Made by a program: the position numbers and the translations under genes | The notes under the pieces: generated by a model | The model's database searches: none | Told to the model about the DNA's origin: nothing | The model's input: the letters and a program-made list of their open reading frames with translations, nothing else | Part shown: positions 29,222 through 38,021 of the stretch, piece after piece | How the letters are laid out: the number at the start of each line of letters is the position of its first letter | Position numbering within the stretch: the stretch's first letter is position 1 | NCBI RefSeq assembly: GCF_014472395.1 | Contig: NZ_JACSZW010000007.1 | Location: 62,001-126,000, forward strand | From: Pedobacter sp. N36a | Lineage (GTDB): Bacteria; Bacteroidota; Bacteroidia; Sphingobacteriales; Sphingobacteriaceae | DNA: 64,000 nucleotides | Direction: 5' to 3'

Positions 29222-31393
29222 ATGCAACTTCCCAAAATTAACATCCCAAAAAAATATATAAAAATAGCGGCCTGGGTGTTTGGAGTTTTTCTTGTGACCT
29301 CAGTTATTGTAGGCGGTATTGCCTATAGTAAAAGGGAAGCATTGTTACAAAAAATGATGGCGAAAGCCGTTGCTAAAGCCAACAAAGACTACGGCCTGGA
29401 CCTTAAAATAGGGAGCTATGGTTTCAGTGGATTGAGTACAATACACCTAACCAATATCTCTGTCGTGCCGAAAGAACGCGATACACTAGCCACAATTGAT
29501 GATTTTACGGTTGGCGTAAAGCTCTTCCCCCTGCTCTTCGGAAATGTAAAGCTATCAGAGATGATCCTGAATAAAGGGAACCTGAACGTGGTGTTTAAAG
29601 ATTCCCTGAGCAATCTTGATTTCCTGCTGAAACGTAAAAAGAAAGACTCGGTGAGCACAAAAAAATCTGATCTTGCCGACCTTGCCCATAATTTATTAAA
29701 CCAGGTTTTATACAAAATTCCTGACCACATGGAGCTGAAAGACCTGATGCTCCGAATCAATGATAATGATACTGCAAAGCTTACCTTTTTAACGACTACA
29801 GCCACCATAAATGATGGGGAGTTATTGTCTACGATTAAAGTGAACGGTAATTATGCCACCTGGCATGTGAACGGCTCCGTGTATCCAGGGAAAAAACAGC
29901 TGGATATGATGCTCTTTGCTGACAACAAAAAAGTAGATTTTCCTTACCTTGAAAACAGGTTCAAAACGAAGTTCAGCTTTGACACTGTAAGAACGGAACT
30001 GAAAAGTGCGGACTATAGTGGTGATGACTTCAAAATTAAAGGCTCATGGGCTGTGAAAAATCTACTGCTGAACCATCCAAAGGTTGCTTCAAATGATATT
30101 GTGATTGCCGATGCTAAGATTGATGCCGATATGCGCATCGGTCCGAATTACATCGCAGTGGACAGCTCATCAACGGTCTACCTTAAAAATGCAATCGTTC
30201 ACCCCTACCTGAAATATACACTATCACCGAATAAAATATATGAAGTGAAAATCCAGGCGCCGGAACAGGACGCGCAGCAAGTGCTGAATGCTTTCCCACA
30301 AGGATTGTTCGAATCATTAGACGGTCTGCAGGTAAGTGGTAAGGTGAAATATGCGCTGAACTTTTACCTGGATAGCTCCATACCAGACAGTGTGAAATTT
30401 GATTCCGGTTTAACCCCAGTCAATTTTAAGATCCTGAAATGGGGGAAAACAAACCTGCAAAAGATCAACAGCGACTTTATCTATACGCCATACGAGCGTG
30501 GAAAGCCAATGCGCGACATTATGATCGGCCCTTCAAACCCGAATTTTACACCGCTTTCGCAAGTATCCAGCAATTTCAAAAATGCGATCCTGACTTCAGA
30601 AGACCCTTCGTTCTTTACCCATAAGGGGTTTGTACAGGAGTCTTTCCGCAAGTCCTTAGCCGTGAATTTTAAAGAGAAAAAGTTTGTCAGAGGTGGCAGT
30701 ACGATCTCGATGCAATTGGTGAAAAATATCTTCCTCAGCAGACAAAAAACACTGGCCAGAAAAGCAGAAGAAGTGCTCATCGTATGGCTGATTGAAAATA
30801 ACCGTCTCATCAGTAAAAACAGGATGCTGGAAGTCTATTTCAACATCATAGAAATGGGACAAAATGTATACGGTATCGGTGAAGCCACCCGCTATTACTT
30901 CGGAAAACGACCTTCCGACCTGAATATCGGAGAAGGGATATTCCTCGCCAATATCGTTCCGCGTCCAAAGATTGCCCTGTTTAAATTTAAACCAGACGGC
31001 GGACTGAAAGATTACCTGCATCCGTACTTTAAATATATTGGCAATATCATGGCCAATCGGGGCTTAACGCCAAGAGATAGCAGTGCCTACGGCTTCTACA
31101 ATGTGCAGTTAAGACCTGCATTGAGACAATATTTATTACCGGATACCACCGCTGTAGACACTTCGGCATTCGATAATGATGACCCTCTTCCAGCCATAGA
31201 AACTCATGATGAGTCTAAAAGTTTATTCGACCGAATCTTTGGCGGCAACAAAAAAGACACGACCTCCCGTCCAGCCATTAAACCTGATAGCCTGCAGAAA
31301 ACTAGAAAACAGTTGAGACAGGAAAAAAGAGAGCAAAAACGGAAAGAACAAGAATTAGAAAAACAAATGGAGCAGTCCAAAGGAAACGGTTAA
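29222..31393 (+). CDS. Membrane-anchored GT51 peptidoglycan transglycosylase with N-terminal AsmA-like domain
   Basis: This 723-residue protein has an N-terminal membrane anchor (about 14-35), then about 400 residues resembling AsmA-type proteins (LKIGSYGFSGLSTIHLTNIS, LFPLLFGNVKLSEMILNKGNL). A GT51 transglycosylase domain follows from about 440 to 600. Its motifs are EDPSFFTHKG with the catalytic Glu near 460, RGGSTISMQLVKN near 490, ARKAEEVLIVWLIE, and EVYFNIIEMGQNVYGIGEA. There is no transpeptidase domain. The tail is Lys/Glu/Gln-rich and charged. GT51 polymerises lipid II in the periplasm. hpt follows at 18 bp and then psd, probably one operon. Confidence 0.87.
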   Translation: MQLPKINIPKKYIKIAAWVFGVFLVTSVIVGGIAYSKREALLQKMMAKAVAKANKDYGLDLKIGSYGFSGLSTIHLTNISVVPKERDTLATIDDFTVGVKLFPLLFGNVKLSEMILNKGNLNVVFKDSLSNLDFLLKRKKKDSVSTKKSDLADLAHNLLNQVLYKIPDHMELKDLMLRINDNDTAKLTFLTTTATINDGELLSTIKVNGNYATWHVNGSVYPGKKQLDMMLFADNKKVDFPYLENRFKTKFSFDTVRTELKSADYSGDDFKIKGSWAVKNLLLNHPKVASNDIVIADAKIDADMRIGPNYIAVDSSSTVYLKNAIVHPYLKYTLSPNKIYEVKIQAPEQDAQQVLNAFPQGLFESLDGLQVSGKVKYALNFYLDSSIPDSVKFDSGLTPVNFKILKWGKTNLQKINSDFIYTPYERGKPMRDIMIGPSNPNFTPLSQVSSNFKNAILTSEDPSFFTHKGFVQESFRKSLAVNFKEKKFVRGGSTISMQLVKNIFLSRQKTLARKAEEVLIVWLIENNRLISKNRMLEVYFNIIEMGQNVYGIGEATRYYFGKRPSDLNIGEGIFLANIVPRPKIALFKFKPDGGLKDYLHPYFKYIGNIMANRGLTPRDSSAYGFYNVQLRPALRQYLLPDTTAVDTSAFDNDDPLPAIETHDESKSLFDRIFGGNKKDTTSRPAIKPDSLQKTRKQLRQEKREQKRKEQELEKQMEQSKGNG

Positions 31394-31411
31394 TGCTCCA
31401 AAAAATAAGAT

Positions 31412-31969
31412 ATGAATACGATTAAAGTACTAGATAAGGACTTCGATATCCTTCTCGAAAATGACAACATTATGAAACGTACCCGATTAATCGGGATACA
31501 GATGAATGTTGATTATGAAAACCGTAATCCCCTTTTTATTGGGGTGCTGAACGGTAGCTTTTTGTTTATGGCTGACCTAGTGAAAGAGATCACCGTTCCC
31601 TGTGAAATGACTTTTATTCGTGTTTCTTCCTATAAGGATACCCAAAGTACTGGAGAGATCAAAGAGATTTTCGGCCTACCGGAGAACCTGGAAAATCGCG
31701 ATATTATTATCGTAGAAGACATTGTAGATACCGGTTTTACTTTGAGCCATATCCTCAAAGAGATCTATAAACAAACACCGGCTTCCGTTAGCGTATGCTC
31801 CCTATTGCTCAAACCAGATGCCTTAAAAGTACAGATAGATGAGCTGGAATATGTCGGATTTGAGATTGCAAATGACTTCGTTGTTGGTTATGGTCTGGAT
31901 TATAATGGCTACGGCAGAAACCTTAACCACATCTATACGGTTAAAACTGTTGCCAACCCTTTACCTTAA
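31412..31969 (+). CDS. hpt: Hypoxanthine phosphoribosyltransferase
   Basis: This 185-residue purine salvage enzyme converts hypoxanthine or guanine plus PRPP to the nucleotide. The PRPP-binding motif IIIVEDIVDTGFTL is intact. The N-terminal GVLNGSFLFMADL and the flexible-loop region VSSYKDTQSTGEIK fit the family, as does the C-terminal VVGYGLDYNGYGRNL. Length is usual. It lies between the GT51 gene (18 bp) and psd (49 bp) in one probable operon. Confidence 0.95.
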   Translation: MNTIKVLDKDFDILLENDNIMKRTRLIGIQMNVDYENRNPLFIGVLNGSFLFMADLVKEITVPCEMTFIRVSSYKDTQSTGEIKEIFGLPENLENRDIIIVEDIVDTGFTLSHILKEIYKQTPASVSVCSLLLKPDALKVQIDELEYVGFEIANDFVVGYGLDYNGYGRNLNHIYTVKTVANPLP

Positions 31970-32018
31970 TGTTATATTTTTTTATCACTTTTGCAGAAAC
32001 TAATACTCCCCATCATCA

Positions 32019-32678
32019 ATGACCATACATAAAGAAGGTTACACTACCATTGCCGTATCATTGCTGTTCATCTTTGTATTGAACGCATTCATCGATTATA
32101 AATTTGCAGATATTACCTGGTTAACCTGGTTCGTATACATATTATCATTTGCCCTGTTCGTTACTGTATTGCAATTTTTCAGGAACCCTAGCAGACAGTT
32201 CATTACTGCCGACAATAAAGTAATCTGCCCTGCAGATGGTAAAGTGGTGGTTATTGAAGAAACTGAAGAAGGTGAATATTTTAAAGATAAAAGAATTCAG
32301 GTGTCCATATTTATGTCGCCAGTGAATGTACACATCAATAGAAACCCGATTTCTGGTGTGGTGAAGTTTTTCAAATATCACCCAGGTAAATACCTGGCCG
32401 CATGGAACCCGAAGTCTTCTACAGAAAACGAACGTACAACAGTGGTAGTAGAACATGCGAATGGAACTCCAGTATTGTTCAGACAGATTGCTGGTGCCCT
32501 TGCCAGACGTATCGTATGGTACGTGAAAGAAGGTGATCAGGTGAAACAATCGGAAGAATTTGGATTTATCAAATTTGGTTCCAGAGTAGATATATTTTTA
32601 CCCCTTGGCACGAAGGTTAACCTTCAGCTGGATCAGGTGGTAAAAGGTGGAATTACGGTGTTAGCGGAATTGAGCTAG
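32019..32678 (+). CDS. psd: Phosphatidylserine decarboxylase family proenzyme (short type)
   Basis: This 219-residue protein has two N-terminal membrane helices (about 10-45), then the decarboxylase core (CPADGKVVVIEE, FMSPVNVHINRNPISG, HPGKYLAAW). The self-cleavage site FGSRVD lies at residues 186-191; cleavage before Ser188 would create the pyruvoyl cofactor. Short enzymes of this type make phosphatidylethanolamine in the inner membrane. A terminator follows at 32701. Confidence 0.94.
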   Translation: MTIHKEGYTTIAVSLLFIFVLNAFIDYKFADITWLTWFVYILSFALFVTVLQFFRNPSRQFITADNKVICPADGKVVVIEETEEGEYFKDKRIQVSIFMSPVNVHINRNPISGVVKFFKYHPGKYLAAWNPKSSTENERTTVVVEHANGTPVLFRQIAGALARRIVWYVKEGDQVKQSEEFGFIKFGSRVDIFLPLGTKVNLQLDQVVKGGITVLAELS

Positions 32679-32700
32679 ATCGTTTCCTAAGCGATTATTT

Positions 32701-32732
32701 AAACGGCGTTCTGTAATAGGACGCCGTTTTTT
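32701..32732 (+). terminator. Rho-independent terminator after psd
   Basis: An 11-bp stem (AAACGGCGTTC / GGACGCCGTTT with one G-T pair) has a 7-base loop and is followed by TTT. It closes the GT51-hpt-psd operon. Confidence 0.85.
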
Positions 32733-33258
32733 GTTGCTGTTATTTGGAGTAATTAAGGGCAGGTCTAAAAATCGGCCACCACTCTTCAGCGGCTGAAAGC
32801 TTTGCGTTGAAAGACGCAAAACCTTCTATGCCTTTTCAGAGGATACCCGATTTTTTTGACTAATGAAGGTTCTGTTAAATGGCATGAAACGGAAATAATT
32901 CGTTTGTTTCAAACGCAGATCGCATTTGTTAATGTTTATCAGAATTTTATTTTGGAGTCCGCAAAGGTTTATTGGGTGCATTAGTATTGCTTCATGAAGT
33001 TCTTCAAGGTTACTGCCGTTCATATAGTGTAGGATTAATAAAAAAATTGGATTGTTCTTTTTATCCCTGTGAAGGTTTGCCCTTCAGCAAGGATTCGAGG
33101 ACAAAAAGAATACCCCAGTTTTTTAACGATGATGACGAATCGGATGACAAGTAATAGAAAACCTTTAAAAAGCTAATGCAAGGGCAAAAGAAGCTTTTAC
33201 GACGCATTAAACCTATCCATGGATCAAGAACTGAATGTTTTTTGTTAAAGGCCTTAGC

Positions 33259-33660
33259 ATGCGCCTTTCATTAAATTCTTTGATCCTTATAAAGGAAGCT
33301 TGCAAAAATTGTAGACGCTACTATTTAGCTGGCCAATCTGAGGGATTCGCTCATTTACGCTGACCAGGGAAAGGTCATCACGTGTACCATGAGTTAGGGC
33401 TGCCAGAGTGGAAACTCTCATGGGTTTTAAATGGGTACGCGGAAATTAATTACCAGACAGCCTTCGGCCATAGGTATACATCCTTCCATTCTAAAGCATC
33501 TTTGCCTTATTTACCCGGTAATTTACTCGAATCCTTTTTTAAAAGGATAGCTCTTGGTATCACAGGCAAAATACCGGCGAATACTTTTGAAATACCTCTT
33601 TCAAGAGGAGAACAAAAAAACCTCCCCGATTGGGATCGAGAAGGCTATTATGCTTTTTGA
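33259..33660 (+). pseudogene. Possible decayed gene with an in-frame stop
   Basis: From the ATG at 33259 the frame reads MRLSLNSLILIKEACKNC and on to GFAHLR. It meets TGA at 33361-33363, then continues in the same frame for about 98 more codons (PGKGHHVYHELGLPEWKL through PDWDREGYYAF) to a stop at 33658-33660. Composition is protein-like (Trp, Tyr and His rich), but I do not recognise the family. Either the downstream part starts at GTG 33382 as a small gene, or this is a broken one. Confidence 0.35.
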
Positions 33661-33669
33661 CTAGAGAGA

Positions 33670-34017
33670 TTAAATTCTTCTAGATTTGATACGAGCTGCT
33701 TTACCAGTTAATTCACGTAGATAGAATAATTTCGCTCTGCGAACCTTACCGTGGCTGTTAACCTCTATTTTAGCGATATTAGGCGAATTGATAGGGAATA
33801 TACGTTCCACACCAATACCATTAGACATTTTACGAACAGTAAACGTTTCATTAGCCCCTACACTATTACGTTGTAATACTACACCTTGGTAAATTTGAAT
33901 ACGTTCTTTATTACCTTCGCGAATTTTATAGTGAACACTCACTGTATCTCCTGATTTGAATGCAGGAAACTCATTTTTTGCGATTACCTGCTCTTCAACA
34001 AATTTTACTAAATCCAT
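33670..34017 (-). CDS. rplS: 50S ribosomal protein L19
   Basis: This 115-residue protein has the full L19 pattern: [72 protein letters not shown]. It is part of the large subunit at the subunit interface. In many bacteria it is the last gene of rpsP-rimM-trmD-rplS. Here it is on the same strand but separated from trmD by about 1.4 kb with two HTH-like genes and a remnant. Confidence 0.98.
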   Translation of the reverse strand: MDLVKFVEEQVIAKNEFPAFKSGDTVSVHYKIREGNKERIQIYQGVVLQRNSVGANETFTVRKMSNGIGVERIFPINSPNIAKIEVNSHGKVRRAKLFYLRELTGKAARIKSRRI

Positions 34018-34237
34018 GATTTTAAGCTATTAAGCCGACTTTTTGTTGTTTAAAATCGGACTGCAATATTAGGAATTATTTTTTATAAATGAAAGCGATT
34101 TCTGTTTTTTTCCACATTCTTTGATATTTCCACATTCCATTCTTTCGCATTTCCACAATTAAAGCCACTACAAAGCTGTTTTTAGCTTAAAAATTATTTT
34201 TTAGCGATTTGACTACCAGCAATGTGAGTGATTTAAA

Positions 34238-34528
34238 TTATGCTTCTTCAATAGGCTGAGCATCTTCAGCAATAAGCTGAGCCAGGCGCTTCTCTTCAAT
34301 AGGATAATTGGCGAGTTGACCACGCTCCAGTCCAAAGATTCCCTCCAGCATAATGACCGTTGCATAAGGGATATCAGCCTTTCCGTTCATCGGGAGTTTC
34401 CTATAATTATGAAAAGTATTAAAAGCAATGTTCAAGTATTTTGGAATTAACCTACTCGCCGCTTTATAACTCTTAAGGTTCAACTTGTTCATTTCTTCTT
34501 CAATTTTGTACTTCCTTGGTTCTTCCAT
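34238..34528 (-). CDS. Small HTH-like protein, paralogue of the gene at 34703-35023
   Basis: This 96-residue protein (MEEPRKYKIEEEMNKLNL...) shares RKYKI, Lys-x-Tyr, LPK/IPKxLxI, NTFHNYR, DIPYxxVxMxE, FG and a PIE-xx-LxxL tail with its upstream neighbour. The IPKYLNIAFNTFHNYRKL segment reads as a helix-turn-helix in which NTFHNYR would be the recognition helix, in the manner of Cro/C1-type regulators. DNA binding is inferred, not proven. It ends in an acidic tail. It lies about 220 bp upstream of rplS on the same strand. Confidence 0.65.
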   Translation of the reverse strand: MEEPRKYKIEEEMNKLNLKSYKAASRLIPKYLNIAFNTFHNYRKLPMNGKADIPYATVIMLEGIFGLERGQLANYPIEEKRLAQLIAEDAQPIEEA

Positions 34529-34702
34529 TATTTTTTTGGTTTTGCGATTAACAAATTAGAAATTGATTTCATTGAGATTAAGTACAGCTTATTTCTAATT
34601 AAACAATTATCAGGTTGCAATTATATAAATAAGTGCTGACTCTACATAATTTATTTCTTTTTAGCGTACGTATTATCACCAAAGGAATTCAAGGAAGTGC
34701 CT

Positions 34703-35023
34703 TTACTTGGTACTGATCTTATGGATGGGCCATTCCAAACGCACTTTATTTAAACTGGGCTGCATCAGGTCCTTTAGGTTACAAACCTCAATAGGTTCTG
34801 TCCTTAAAGTGCCAGGAGCCATACCAAAAAGCTGCTCCATCATCACAACTTTTTCATAAGGAATGTCCTGTGTTTCGGTTCCCAAAATATTTCGATAATT
34901 ATGGAAAGTATTTAGAGAAATGCCCAAAATTTTAGGTAGGTGTTGTATCGCCATCCTATACTCTTTCACATTGAGCTGGTAGAGATAATCATTGATTTTA
35001 TACTTTCTAGAGGCTTCCATCAT
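34703..35023 (-). CDS. Small HTH-like protein, paralogue of the gene at 34238-34528
   Basis: This 106-residue protein (MMEASRKYKINDYLYQLNV...) has the putative HTH LPKILGISLNTFHNYRNI at about residues 29-46, then TQDIPYEKVVMMEQLFG. Its C-terminus (NKVRLEWPIHKISTK) is basic, unlike the acidic end of its paralogue. The two genes are 174 bp apart, which suggests tandem duplication and divergence. A candidate -7 element TAATTTTG lies at 35070-35063. The family is not one I can name. Confidence 0.6.
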   Translation of the reverse strand: MMEASRKYKINDYLYQLNVKEYRMAIQHLPKILGISLNTFHNYRNILGTETQDIPYEKVVMMEQLFGMAPGTLRTEPIEVCNLKDLMQPSLNKVRLEWPIHKISTK

Positions 35024-35062
35024 ATGTTTTTAAAAAAAATAATATTTGAAGTGTGTTTTTAT

Positions 35063-35070
35063 CAAAATTA
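35063..35070 (-). promoter_or_regulatory. Candidate -7 element upstream of the HTH-like gene at 34703-35023
   Basis: TAATTTTG on the minus strand matches TAnnTTTG and would give a leader of about 35 nt. No clear -33 TTG was found at normal spacing. Confidence 0.3.
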
Positions 35071-35150
35071 TGACGTCAAACACATAATTTACTAAAACTA
35101 AAATACTTATTATTTTTAGCAAAAACACCAAATATTACAATTTTTTTAAG

Positions 35151-35455
35151 AATCTAAAAAGTACGGTAGACGGGATCTTAAAGAAAAACAACGGAAGGCT
35201 CATTTGGTTGGCCGGAAAAATGGATCATTAAAGCTGAGTCTGGTTACAGGCTCCATCAAATATAGGGATCTAGAAAAGATGGCCAAAATACTGGAGGCTT
35301 TTCCTCAGACGTATTTTAGCGAGATTAAAGCAACTTTAAATGACCCAGTAGGAAAAGATCCGTTGTAACATTAGACCCGAATACAGCGAATTAAAACAAA
35401 CTTTAAAGAGCTGCAAGCGTTAACCGATAAGTTAGCTCGGGAGTTAGTCTGTCAA
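35151..35455 (+). pseudogene. Remnant of a small coding sequence, apparently frameshifted
   Basis: On the plus strand an open stretch without an ATG start reads KKYGRRDLKEKQRKAHLVG, then SIKYRDLEKMAKILEAF and on to DPVGKDPL before a stop near 35368. A second frame then gives RIQRIKTNFKELQALTDKL and on to a TAA at about 35455, which overlaps the end of trmD. Both pieces look protein-like and HTH/coiled-coil-like, so I read them as a decayed gene. The family is unknown. It sits in the 420-base gap between trmD and the HTH-like pair, which otherwise holds only AT-rich sequence. Confidence 0.35.
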
Positions 35456-36121
35456 TAAATCAGGTCTGCGTTGCTGCGTACGCAGCAAGGCCTGCTCATG
35501 ACGCCAGTCGTTGATTTTCTGCTCATGACCGCTCAATAGGATCTCTGGTACTTTATGTCCGTTAAAATCAGCTGGACGCGTATATACTGGCGCATCCAGT
35601 AATTCTCCCTGAAAACTATCTGATAAAGCCGAAGTTTCATCATTTAATACGCCAGGGATCAACCGCACAATAGCATCCACCAGGACGGCCGCTGGCAGCT
35701 CTCCTCCAGACAATACGTAATCGCCGATAGAAATCTCTCTGGTTACATATAAATCTCTTATACGCTGGTCTATACCTTTATAATGCCCGCATAAGATCAT
35801 GATGTTCTCTTTGCCGGACAATTCATTGGCGATGGTCTGGTTAAAGGTCACGCCGTCGGGACTCATAAAAATAACTTCATCATATGCTCTTTCCGCTTTT
35901 AAGGCTTCAATACAGCTTGCAAAAGGTGGAATAGACATCACCATTCCACTTCCCCCACCGTAAGGATAATCATCCACACTTTTTTGCTTATTCGTGGAAT
36001 AATCTCTTAGGTTATGGACTACAATTTCGGCAATTCCTTTAGTCTGCGCACGTTGTAAAATAGAGTGTGCAAAAGGACTGTCCAATAAAGCGGGTAATAC
36101 AGATATGATGTCAAAACGCAT
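35444..36121 (-). CDS. trmD: tRNA (guanosine(37)-N1)-methyltransferase
   Basis: This 225-residue SPOUT enzyme methylates G37 next to the anticodon using SAM. Visible motifs are [42 protein letters not shown] and [13 protein letters not shown], which form the trefoil-knot SAM pocket, then the C-terminal [20 protein letters not shown]. It follows rimM by 14 bp. A TACCTTTG element immediately upstream suggests an additional internal promoter. Confidence 0.98.
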   Translation of the reverse strand: MRFDIISVLPALLDSPFAHSILQRAQTKGIAEIVVHNLRDYSTNKQKSVDDYPYGGGSGMVMSIPPFASCIEALKAERAYDEVIFMSPDGVTFNQTIANELSGKENIMILCGHYKGIDQRIRDLYVTREISIGDYVLSGGELPAAVLVDAIVRLIPGVLNDETSALSDSFQGELLDAPVYTRPADFNGHKVPEILLSGHEQKINDWRHEQALLRTQQRRPDLLTD

Positions 36122-36125
36122 AGGG

Positions 36126-36133
36126 CAAAGGTA
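36126..36133 (-). promoter_or_regulatory. TAnnTTTG -7 element directly before trmD
   Basis: TACCTTTG on the minus strand ends 4 bases before the trmD ATG, inside the 14-bp rimM-trmD gap. It would allow leaderless transcription of trmD separately from rpsP-rimM. Confidence 0.45.
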
Positions 36134-36135
36134 AT

Positions 36136-36663
36136 TTAATTTTCCAGGTAAATGTCTAACAAACCATCAGGAAGGTGTACTCGAAGGATACTTTCTTCCT
36201 CATCAATCTCCACGATCAGGTCGTCATTGAGTGGAAACATGATTTCTTTTTCCTGATAAATCACCGTAGCAACAAATTGCTGAGGGTATTCATTTACTTC
36301 AGTAATTTCTCCTAATTCACCATGGTTTTCATCAGAAACCAAGTACCCTTTCAGGTCATTATAATGAAATTCATCATCAGAACGGTCTGGCATTTTTGTA
36401 AGTGGTAAATAGATTTTTTTCTTCAATAAAGGCTGAGCTTTATCGATATGGTCTACATCATCGAAATAGATATTGGCGGTATTATTGACCTGCAATTTAT
36501 AAGTAGAGACAAAATAAGGGACTAATTTCCCATTAAAATCAGCAAAAACGACATCCAGTTCCAACAAATCGGGTGCATCATATTCAAAAAATAGCTGTAC
36601 CTCTCCTTTTAATCCTTTGGTCTTGGTGATGTAACCAATGTAAAATGCTTCTTCAATCTTCAT
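36136..36663 (-). CDS. rimM: Ribosome maturation factor RimM
   Basis: This 175-residue protein assists maturation of the 30S head. The N-terminal RimM domain begins [21 protein letters not shown]. The C-terminal PRC-barrel part carries [35 protein letters not shown] and a final [12 protein letters not shown] (normally LPEGLLDL). Order rpsP-rimM-trmD is standard. It is separated from rpsP by 136 bp containing a strong hairpin. Confidence 0.96.
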   Translation of the reverse strand: MKIEEAFYIGYITKTKGLKGEVQLFFEYDAPDLLELDVVFADFNGKLVPYFVSTYKLQVNNTANIYFDDVDHIDKAQPLLKKKIYLPLTKMPDRSDDEFHYNDLKGYLVSDENHGELGEITEVNEYPQQFVATVIYQEKEIMFPLNDDLIVEIDEEESILRVHLPDGLLDIYLEN

Positions 36664-36739
36664 AATCGTATCTTTAATATTTTCCAGGTCTTCTGGAATT
36701 GCGTCTTATAGGCTGCGCCAAAAATATGGCTTAAATGAA

Positions 36740-36780
36740 AATAGCGAAGAATACATTCCAATGGAAGATTCTTCGCTATT
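36740..36780 (-). terminator. Hairpin between rpsP and rimM (attenuator or partial terminator)
   Basis: A perfect 13-bp stem (AATAGCGAAGAAT at 36740-36752, ATTCTTCGCTATT at 36768-36780) encloses a further TTCC/GGAA pairing. On the minus strand it is followed by the U-rich ATTTTCATTT. It lies 20 bases after the rpsP stop and could reduce read-through into rimM-trmD. Confidence 0.6.
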
Positions 36781-36799
36781 GTTCAGAATAACAAAAATA

Positions 36800-37369
36800 T
36801 TATGCTTGTTCTTCTTTGTTTTCTTCTGCTGCAGGAGCTTCTTCAGTTGCAGGAGTTTCCTCAGCTACTTCTTCAGTTGCTACTTCTTCTTCAACAACTT
36901 CTTCTGCTACTGGAGCATTTTTGATTGCTAAAGCAGCTGCGCGATCTGCATTTTTCTTAGCTTCAGCAGCTAAAGCAGTTTTCTTAACTTCTTCTTTAGA
37001 TTTAGTCAAGTTGTCTTTTTTACCTTCGATTTGACCGTCTTTACCAACTAACCAAGCAGCAAATTTAGCTTCTGCTTGTTCTTCAGTTAAAGCGCCTTTT
37101 TTAACACCACCTTGTAAATGTTTTTTGTATAAAACACCTTTGTATGAAAGGATAGCACGACAAGTATCCGTAGGCTCAGCACCTTTGTTAACCCAGTCTA
37201 AAGTTTTATCGAAATTGATTTCGATGGTTGCAGGATTGGTGTTTGGGTTGTATGAACCTAAACGCTCAATGAATTTACCATCTCTTGGTGAACGAGAATC
37301 CGCTACCACTACGTGGAAAAAAGGCTTACCTTTTTTACCGAATCTTTGCAATCTGATTTTAGTTGCCAT
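36800..37369 (-). CDS. rpsP: 30S ribosomal protein S16 with extended C-terminus
   Basis: The first 80 residues or so are canonical S16 ([39 protein letters not shown]). The remaining 100 residues are an extension: a Lys/Ala-rich stretch, then a Glu/Ala/Thr/Pro low-complexity tail ([18 protein letters not shown]). Total length is 189, against about 80 in E. coli. Long S16 tails are known in Bacteroidota, so this is lineage-typical rather than an error. A good promoter precedes it at 37427-37457. Confidence 0.97.
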   Translation of the reverse strand: MATKIRLQRFGKKGKPFFHVVVADSRSPRDGKFIERLGSYNPNTNPATIEINFDKTLDWVNKGAEPTDTCRAILSYKGVLYKKHLQGGVKKGALTEEQAEAKFAAWLVGKDGQIEGKKDNLTKSKEEVKKTALAAEAKKNADRAAALAIKNAPVAEEVVEEEVATEEVAEETPATEEAPAAEENKEEQA

Positions 37370-37400
37370 TTGTTATATAGTTTATGTATTCAACATAGTT

Positions 37401-37424
37401 CCCGGAGCAACGCGCTTGCGGGAG
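37401..37424 (-). promoter_or_regulatory. 5'-terminal hairpin in the rpsP leader
   Basis: The predicted transcript would begin with CCC-GCAA-loop-TTGC-bulge-GGG, a GC-rich hairpin in an otherwise AT-rich leader of about 50 nt. It may protect the 5' end or act in ribosomal-protein feedback; its role is inference only. Confidence 0.35.
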
Positions 37425-37426
37425 TG

Positions 37427-37457
37427 CAAAAGTAAGTAAAATCCTATTGATTAGCAA
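37427..37457 (-). promoter_or_regulatory. Putative promoter of rpsP
   Basis: On the minus strand TTG (37457-37455) is followed by 20 bases and TACTTTTG (37434-37427), a good match to the Bacteroidota consensus. Predicted start is about 37422 and the leader about 52 nt. Confidence 0.6.
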
Positions 37458-37682
37458 GATGCATTATTTTTTAATTATATGAAGCGCAGGAGAATTGAAG
37501 GGAGCAGAAAAAAAACACAGGGGTGCAAGGAAAGGATACTCTATTCCTTAGTTCTGACTGGGTTGTGGCGGGGATCATTATATTTCCTTTCCATATCCCG
37601 ATACTCTGGGCGACTTACAATTTTAGGCGCAAAATTTGTAACATCGAATTCAGATCCACATCAAATCTAAAAAAAACAAATT
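37458..37682. other. Remainder of the 313-base gap between rpsP and ybjQ
   Basis: The divergent gap 37370-37682 holds the rpsP promoter and leader hairpin. The rest shows short overlapping plus-strand frames with no family-like sequence, and I did not find a clear promoter for ybjQ. Confidence 0.6.
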
Positions 37683-38003
37683 ATGCTAGTCACGACAACG
37701 AATTCAATAGAAGGCAGAAAAGTAGTAAAATACATTGGCCTGGTGAGCGGCGAAACGATTATCGGCGCAAACATTTTCAAAGATTTATTTGCCAGCATCC
37801 GCGATGTGGTGGGTGGAAGATCTGGTTCTTACGAACAGGTTTTGAGAGAAGCAAAAGACACGGCGATCAATGAAATGCAGCAATATGCTTCTGCATTAGG
37901 TGCCAATGCCATCATTGGCGTTGATCTGGACTATGAAACAGTTGGCAGCGGAGGCAGCATGCTACTGGTTGCAGCTACAGGAACAGCTGTTATTATTGAG
38001 TAA
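37683..38003 (+). CDS. ybjQ: YbjQ family protein (UPF0145)
   Basis: This 106-residue protein matches the YbjQ/UPF0145 family along its whole length: [67 protein letters not shown]. It is a small pentameric cytosolic protein of unknown role, sometimes annotated as heavy-metal-binding on weak grounds. It is monocistronic, between the divergent rpsP and the convergent pfkA. Confidence 0.93.
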   Translation: MLVTTTNSIEGRKVVKYIGLVSGETIIGANIFKDLFASIRDVVGGRSGSYEQVLREAKDTAINEMQQYASALGANAIIGVDLDYETVGSGGSMLLVAATGTAVIIE

Positions 38004-38021
38004 GTTTTAAAACAAACATGC

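Larger units (their letters stand above)
32679..33669. other. About 1 kb without a recognisable gene
   Basis: After the psd terminator this stretch has no long frame on either strand. It contains a short hairpin (TTTGCGT at 32801, ACGCAAA at 32814). A plus-strand reading frame from about 33259 is interrupted at 33361 and continues to 33660 (see the separate entry). Another short frame at 32972-33154 lacks an ATG. The region looks like decayed coding or foreign sequence; I recognise no family. Confidence 0.6.

Noticed and set aside
37479..37873. Small plus-strand frames upstream of and overlapping ybjQ
   Set aside because: They overlap one another and ybjQ in another frame, and have no recognisable features.
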